Positions 14,180-17,983 of a stretch of DNA of 17,983 nucleotides are shown here, in pieces (position 1 is the stretch's first letter; each line of letters begins with the position of its first letter). Below the pieces are notes generated by a model, which saw only the letters and a list, made by a program, of their open reading frames with translations, made no database searches and was not told the origin of the DNA. A program made the position numbers and the translations under genes. The stretch lies in assembly GCA_050014895.1 (NCBI GenBank), contig JBEKCL010000048.1, positions 1-17,983 of the forward strand, given 5' to 3'. This DNA is from JAFGLP01 sp050014895 (GTDB lineage: Bacteria; Chloroflexota; Dehalococcoidia; GIF9; UBA5629).

Positions 14180-15067
14180 TTACCGATCGAATCCAGGCAA
14201 ACACTGCTGATAAAGCCTCAAACTCCTCCGATAGTAGAATTGGTCTTCAGACAACGTACTTGCGCTCGTGCTTGTCCGACATAGATTCTGTTTTGGGAAA
14301 AATGACATTGCGCATCTTTTGTAATATCTACTATTCTTGTTATAAGGGTCTTGCGTCAGCCTTAGACAAAGTGGATATAGATACTCTGCCACCTCATTAC
14401 AGCCTTTCGAAGTTATGCTAGTCGCGTCAATAACGTGAGAAAATCCACCTAATATGACGTCAACAAAATTAATGATATGTACGTACTCAGGATAATTAAG
14501 TTCCCTTTGTGGATCACTGGCCACTGAGGTTATCTGCGAACATTTGACAGACACATTAGAGCCCCTGGTATTTATTTTATAGGGAGAATGCACTAAAAAA
14601 GGATCATCCACGGAAATATTTCTATCTTCAGAGTAGATATGTATAACTTCAACAGCATCATCAATATCAAAGAAATAGCGACATGCCGCATATAAACCTA
14701 TATGAAAGAAAGTGTTGTATATTCTAAGATGTCGCAGTTGTCCATCGGCTGGAGGGCCGAATTGGTTGTAATCCAGATTGCCTTTGTTTACACCGAAAAG
14801 ATAGAACCTTACGTGGGAATATAATTCTTTTACATATAATTTGGCCCATGCGGCGGCTGCCTTTGTTCTGCTACTTCTCTGACTATTTGAGCGCAATTCA
14901 CTAAAATGAATTCGTTTATTTTCGTCACAACCTGCGTCATTCTTGATTCTGCTTAAATACTCGCTCAGTAATGTCAACGACTGTGAATCACAAATAATAT
15001 AACCGTGATATAGCCATTTCGCGACAATTCTTTCATCATGAAATATCAATACCTCGTTTGTAGCCAC
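14180..15067 (-). CDS. DUF3800-like protein (predicted RNase H-like fold)
   Basis: 295 residues, no signal peptide or membrane segment. The pattern resembles DUF3800: an N-terminal strand with an acidic pair (VLIFHDERIV, D11-E12), then KRIHFSEL (51-58, the family's Lys-plus-'F-x-E-L' element), a strand with acidic residues (VIHIYSEDRN, E147-D148) and YPEYVHIINFVDVILGG (D203), similar to the family's terminal 'lQlADl' helix. These acidic positions would form the metal site of an RNase H-type fold. The C-terminal 80 residues are Ser/Arg/Tyr-rich and unrecognised. The start is GTG 15067; an in-frame TAG lies 12 bases upstream, and AGGT is a modest ribosome site. Members often sit in defence or mobile contexts, as here beside restriction and SbcCD-like genes; a biochemical function is not established to my knowledge. 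Family call tentative. Confidence 0.6.
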   Translation of the reverse strand: MATNEVLIFHDERIVAKWLYHGYIICDSQSLTLLSEYLSRIKNDAGCDENKRIHFSELRSNSQRSSRTKAAAAWAKLYVKELYSHVRFYLFGVNKGNLDYNQFGPPADGQLRHLRIYNTFFHIGLYAACRYFFDIDDAVEVIHIYSEDRNISVDDPFLVHSPYKINTRGSNVSVKCSQITSVASDPQRELNYPEYVHIINFVDVILGGFSHVIDATSITSKGCNEVAEYLYPLCLRLTQDPYNKNSRYYKRCAMSFFPKQNLCRTSTSASTLSEDQFYYRRSLRLYQQCLPGFDR

Positions 15068-15343
15068 GTTTCTTACCTACATACCTCATCCACCTGTAAA
15101 GTTTTGCCCACTAATAATACACTAAAAATTACTGCGCATTCGACCCCAGTAGCAGACCATCTGCCCATTTCGAATTTTGGGAGGCCGGTGGAGCATATAA
15201 CGCCCGTAAACAGAACAAAATAGACAAGTACGACCATACAAAATACAATAAGAGTGCTTATGCCTCGCTTATGAAATGGCTATGAGGTATAAAATGAGAG
15301 TTAAGAATTCCAATTATATTTAGCTATTTTGGCTGGTTAAATA
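15068..15343. promoter_or_regulatory. Divergent control region of DUF3800-like and type IIG-like genes
   Basis: 276 bases with no supportable gene. It must contain both promoters, but neither shows a convincing -35/-10 pair; TATAAA at 15288-15293 is the best -10 candidate for the rightward gene. It holds a 9-base inverted repeat, ATACCTCAT (15081-15089) and ATGAGGTAT (15282-15290), near the two ends, and a triple direct repeat listed separately. Confidence 0.4.
15256..15284 (+). repeat. Three helically phased GCT(T)ATG direct repeats
   Basis: GCTTATG at 15256-15262, GCTTATG at 15267-15273 and GCTATG at 15279-15284, spaced 11 and 12 bases, 60-88 bases upstream of the type IIG-like ATG. Helical spacing suggests a regulator binding on one face of the DNA; chance cannot be excluded. 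Confidence 0.45.
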
Positions 15344-17983
15344 ATGAAAAAAGAACAACTTGAGCTATTTAGGGCACCAACGTTAACACGAGAGCATAAA
15401 GTATTATTTAATGCAAAAGATATTCTGCTAGCAACTACAGCCACATTTGCCGTACCAGATATAGGAAATAAACTGAAACTAGTTCAGAAATGGAAAAGCC
15501 GTATTCCCAATTTGATAAACAGGGATGAACCTGAAATTGCTCCCAAATTTTTGGCTACCTTTTTTGAGCGTATTCTAGGTTATACATTTGAAGATACGGA
15601 GGAAGAGTACTACACGCTTAGGGAACTGGAAAAAACAGATATTGGTCAAAAGAAACCAGATGCTGTTCTTGGTATATTTTCAACCACTACGTCAGAGGTT
15701 AAAGCTGTAATTGAATTCAAGGCATTCAACACACCGCTGGATTTGAGGCAATCTCGTGAATCTCATCTAACACCAGTCGAACAAGCTTTTCAGTACTGTA
15801 ACAAAATAGCTGGCGTACAGTGGATTATTGTCAGTAATTTTGACGAAATACGATTATATAGCAGAACTAAAGGTGAAGAATATTATGAAGAATTTTGGGT
15901 TAAAGACCTAGATAATCAACAGGAATTAGAGAGGTTCTACTATATCCTTTGCTACGGAAATCTCTTTAGAAAAACAGGGACTTCCACAACAGAATCACAT
16001 CTTCTCGCACGTAGTGCAGCAGAAGTCAAAATATCCTCCAAGTTTTACAACGAGTACAAGAACCTTCGCAACGAGTTATTTCAGCACCTAGTCAGCAATA
16101 ATGAAGGGATAGACAAAATTACTCTCCTGGAAAAATCGCAGAAAATACTGGACAGGATTATTTTTATTGCGTTTTGTGAAGATATAGGAGGGTTACTGCC
16201 CCATGGTCTTCTGGGCAACAATTATGAGTATGCAAAACGCATACCGATACATCAAGTGCATCCGCAACAAAAACAATGGTTTATGTTGAAACAAATTTTT
16301 AAGAGTATAGACAAAGGGAGTGAGGAACCACCAATAACTGCATATGATGGTGGTCTTTTTGAAGACGATTTAATATTGGATAATTTAGCAATCGATAACG
16401 TAATGGTTGAAAGGTTAGTTAAATTTGAGGAGAATTATGATTTTTCTTCTGAACTCGACGTTAACATATTAGGTCACATATTTGAACAAAGCATTTCCGA
16501 TATTGAAGAAATAAAGGAACGGCTTATTCAAACAATAATACTCGGAAAGGAAAAATCTAGGCGGAAAAAGGAAGGTATCTACTATACTCCTGCCTATATT
16601 ACAAAATACATTATCGCAAACACAGTTGGGCAACTGCTGCTCGAGCACCCAGAAAGGCTGGATGATATAACTATCCTCGACCCTGCTTGTGGTAGCGGAG
16701 CATTTTTAAATCAAGCATATTCACATTTATTAAAAATACATAGAGCAATCCATAAGCCAGAAGTAATAACACTCGAAAACATTAAAGTGGAACAGCCGCA
16801 ATGGTTTGAAAATCATATCCTAACTCACAATCTTTATGGAGTTGATTTGAATGAAGAACCGATTGAGATTACTAAACTGTCACTTTGGCTAAAAACAGCA
16901 CAAATAGGTCAGAAGCTGACTAATCTCAATAGCAATATAAAAGTGGGTAATAGCTTGGTTGATGATTTAGATGTGGTTGGGAATAAATCTTTCAACTGGA
17001 AGGAAAAGTTCCCAACGGTTATGAAAAAAGGTGGATTTGATGTGGTTATTGGCAATCCCCCTTATATTAACGGAATCATCATGCAGAAAACCAATCCCAT
17101 TGAAAGAAAATGGTTGAGAGATAATTATCAGTACCTTGAAGAGAAGTGGGATATTTATATCGCTTTTATTGAAAAGGGCTTAGAACTCTTAAGAGATGAC
17201 GGCTATCTTGGTTTCATTATCCCCGACGCATTTTTGACAGAGAAATATGCCAATAAGATACATGAACACCTTATACGTAATTACCGTATTGTCCAAATAG
17301 ATTATTTCCCCAATATTCAGATATTTTCAGGAGTCGGAGTACATAATATTATCATTATTATTCAGAAATCAGAGCCACATCTTCCAGTGAAGAAAGTCAG
17401 GCATTCCAATTCGCTAGACAATACGGAGGAAGTGCATGTATCAAGCTATTCCAAGATATTTACTGACTTTGAAGAGAGTAAAACAAAATTAATATCTAAG
17501 ACTAAGATTACTTTAGGTGATATTTGCTTTGTTAGCAAGGGTATAGTATTCAATGCTGATGAAATAAATTATGCTGGTGCCTTTAAAAAAAGAGATTTGA
17601 TTTCAGAAAAACCTTCAACAATACATAGTAGGAAACTTATTGAAGGTGAAGATGTTGCAGACTATTCTATATTAAATCATCGATATGTTGAATGGGATAC
17701 AGAGCGTGTCCCATCTCAATTAAGTAGACCGACGTTCCCCGAACTACATGGCAAACCTAAATTGGTTACAAATAAAATTGGTACTTTGCATGTAGCATTA
17801 GATACAGAAGGCTTTGTTTGTGACCAAACGGTTAGAGCATTAGTAAAATGGAATGGTTTGTCTGGAGTGGACAATAATAGTATCAACATGAGCTTAACTA
17901 AATATTCAACCTATTCACGAGAGGAATTGGAGAATATCTCAGCTGACTTTGACTACTACTATCTTCTAGCCCTGCTGAATTCC
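15344..17983 (+). CDS. Type IIG-like restriction-modification enzyme (Eco57I-class N6-adenine methylase with nuclease), 3' end beyond window
   Basis: Open for 880 codons from ATG 15344 to the last base with no stop, so the C-terminus is missing. The N-terminal region (about 50-190) carries a PD-(D/E)XK nuclease pattern: KKPDAV (D106) and AVIEFKAF (E124-x-K126), then the QAFQYCN and WIIVSNFDEIRLY helix-strand elements seen in such nucleases. A helical linker leads to KEGIYYTPAYITKYI (about 408-422), the usual entry of the Eco57I methylase domain. AdoMet motif I is DPACGSGAFL (446-455), then LYGVDLNEEPIEI, and the catalytic NPPY is at 571-574, a pattern for N6-adenine methylation. From about 690 on it resembles a TaqI-C/target-recognition region (GDICFVSKGIVF). 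Restriction and methylation on one chain defines type IIG; BREX PglX would lack the nuclease. No separate S subunit is seen. No strong ribosome site precedes the ATG. AT-rich like the rest of the island. Confidence 0.9.
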   Translation, partial: MKKEQLELFRAPTLTREHKVLFNAKDILLATTATFAVPDIGNKLKLVQKWKSRIPNLINRDEPEIAPKFLATFFERILGYTFEDTEEEYYTLRELEKTDIGQKKPDAVLGIFSTTTSEVKAVIEFKAFNTPLDLRQSRESHLTPVEQAFQYCNKIAGVQWIIVSNFDEIRLYSRTKGEEYYEEFWVKDLDNQQELERFYYILCYGNLFRKTGTSTTESHLLARSAAEVKISSKFYNEYKNLRNELFQHLVSNNEGIDKITLLEKSQKILDRIIFIAFCEDIGGLLPHGLLGNNYEYAKRIPIHQVHPQQKQWFMLKQIFKSIDKGSEEPPITAYDGGLFEDDLILDNLAIDNVMVERLVKFEENYDFSSELDVNILGHIFEQSISDIEEIKERLIQTIILGKEKSRRKKEGIYYTPAYITKYIIANTVGQLLLEHPERLDDITILDPACGSGAFLNQAYSHLLKIHRAIHKPEVITLENIKVEQPQWFENHILTHNLYGVDLNEEPIEITKLSLWLKTAQIGQKLTNLNSNIKVGNSLVDDLDVVGNKSFNWKEKFPTVMKKGGFDVVIGNPPYINGIIMQKTNPIERKWLRDNYQYLEEKWDIYIAFIEKGLELLRDDGYLGFIIPDAFLTEKYANKIHEHLIRNYRIVQIDYFPNIQIFSGVGVHNIIIIIQKSEPHLPVKKVRHSNSLDNTEEVHVSSYSKIFTDFEESKTKLISKTKITLGDICFVSKGIVFNADEINYAGAFKKRDLISEKPSTIHSRKLIEGEDVADYSILNHRYVEWDTERVPSQLSRPTFPELHGKPKLVTNKIGTLHVALDTEGFVCDQTVRALVKWNGLSGVDNNSINMSLTKYSTYSREELENISADFDYYYLLALLNS

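Larger units (their letters stand above)
10195..17983. mobile_element. Left part of a putative genomic island inserted at an RNA gene
   Basis: The start coincides with an RNA-gene 3' fragment. To its right the composition is visibly AT-richer with different codon choice (many ATA, TTA, AAT), and the cargo is defence or DNA-processing type: SbcCD-like pair, DUF3800-like protein, type IIG-like enzyme. To its left is an orderly metabolic operon. No integrase, second att copy or transposase lies in the window; they would be expected to the right, next to an intact copy of the RNA gene. Inference from these combined signs. Confidence 0.45.

Noticed and set aside
15165..15195. A T-loop-like TTCGAATT flanked by CCCA and TGGG, as a possible second RNA-gene fragment or att copy
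   Set aside because: The stem does not fit T-arm spacing, no CCA or acceptor strand follows, and it shares no run with the 10195-10226 fragment.
15038..15223. A 61-codon plus-strand frame across the divergent gap
   Set aside because: Overlaps the start of the DUF3800-like gene, has no ribosome site and no recognisable composition.
1..17983. CRISPR arrays, insertion sequences, transposases or an integrase
   Set aside because: No regularly spaced repeats, no transposase or recombinase motifs on either strand; any integrase would have to lie outside the window.

Overview
The window looks like a piece of a bacterial chromosome, probably Chloroflexota of the Dehalococcoidia type. This is a moderate-to-low confidence inference. 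It rests on the Thr/Pro/Ala-rich spacer behind a lipobox, a LIV-type ABC transporter beside fatty-acid-type acyl-CoA ligase genes, the absence of obvious outer-membrane functions, and a genomic island at what looks like a tmRNA 3' end, a known Dehalococcoides habit. No rRNA, complete tRNA or taxonomic marker is present.

Region 1 (1-10174) is of balanced composition and looks like core or ordinary accessory metabolism. It starts inside an acyl-CoA synthetase of the AMP-forming class. Two tandem paralogous CrtC/AttH-type (lipocalin-fold, carotenoid 1,2-hydratase-like) proteins follow on the same strand. Next come a convergent TetR repressor and, divergent from it, a complete LIV-type ABC importer in the order ATPase (LivG), permease (LivH), permease (LivM), lipoprotein solute-binding protein, ATPase (LivF). 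A small PsbP-like lipoprotein ends the run. The divergent intergenic region carries a good sigma70-like promoter and two copies of an ATACT-N3-AGT dyad just downstream of the expected start site. A related dyad lies before the binding-protein gene. The simplest reading is TetR-controlled uptake, CoA activation and perhaps hydration of a hydrophobic carboxylic acid, possibly isoprenoid. The substrate is not determined. A 28-bp perfect palindrome with a T-rich tail closes the unit.

Region 2 (about 10195-17983, running off the right end) is visibly AT-richer and has different content. At its left edge is a minus-strand fragment that reads as the 3' end of a tmRNA (or tRNA-Ala): a T-loop, an acceptor 3' strand and an encoded CCA, with no body behind it. 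This is what an integrated island leaves at its insertion site. The cargo looks like genome defence or DNA processing. It holds an SbcD-like phosphoesterase and an SbcC/YhaN-like SMC ATPase overlapping by 4 bp, with their own promoter; a DUF3800-like predicted RNase H-fold protein; and, divergent from that, a large type IIG-like restriction-modification protein. The last has an N-terminal PD-(D/E)XK nuclease motif and an N6-adenine methylase with DPACGSG and NPPY motifs, and it is still open at the window end.

The best candidate for something undescribed is the island combination of zinc-hook-less SbcCD-like pair, DUF3800-like protein and single-chain restriction-modification enzyme. A second candidate is the TetR/LIV/CrtC-like/acyl-CoA ligase neighbourhood as a substrate-specific uptake pathway.
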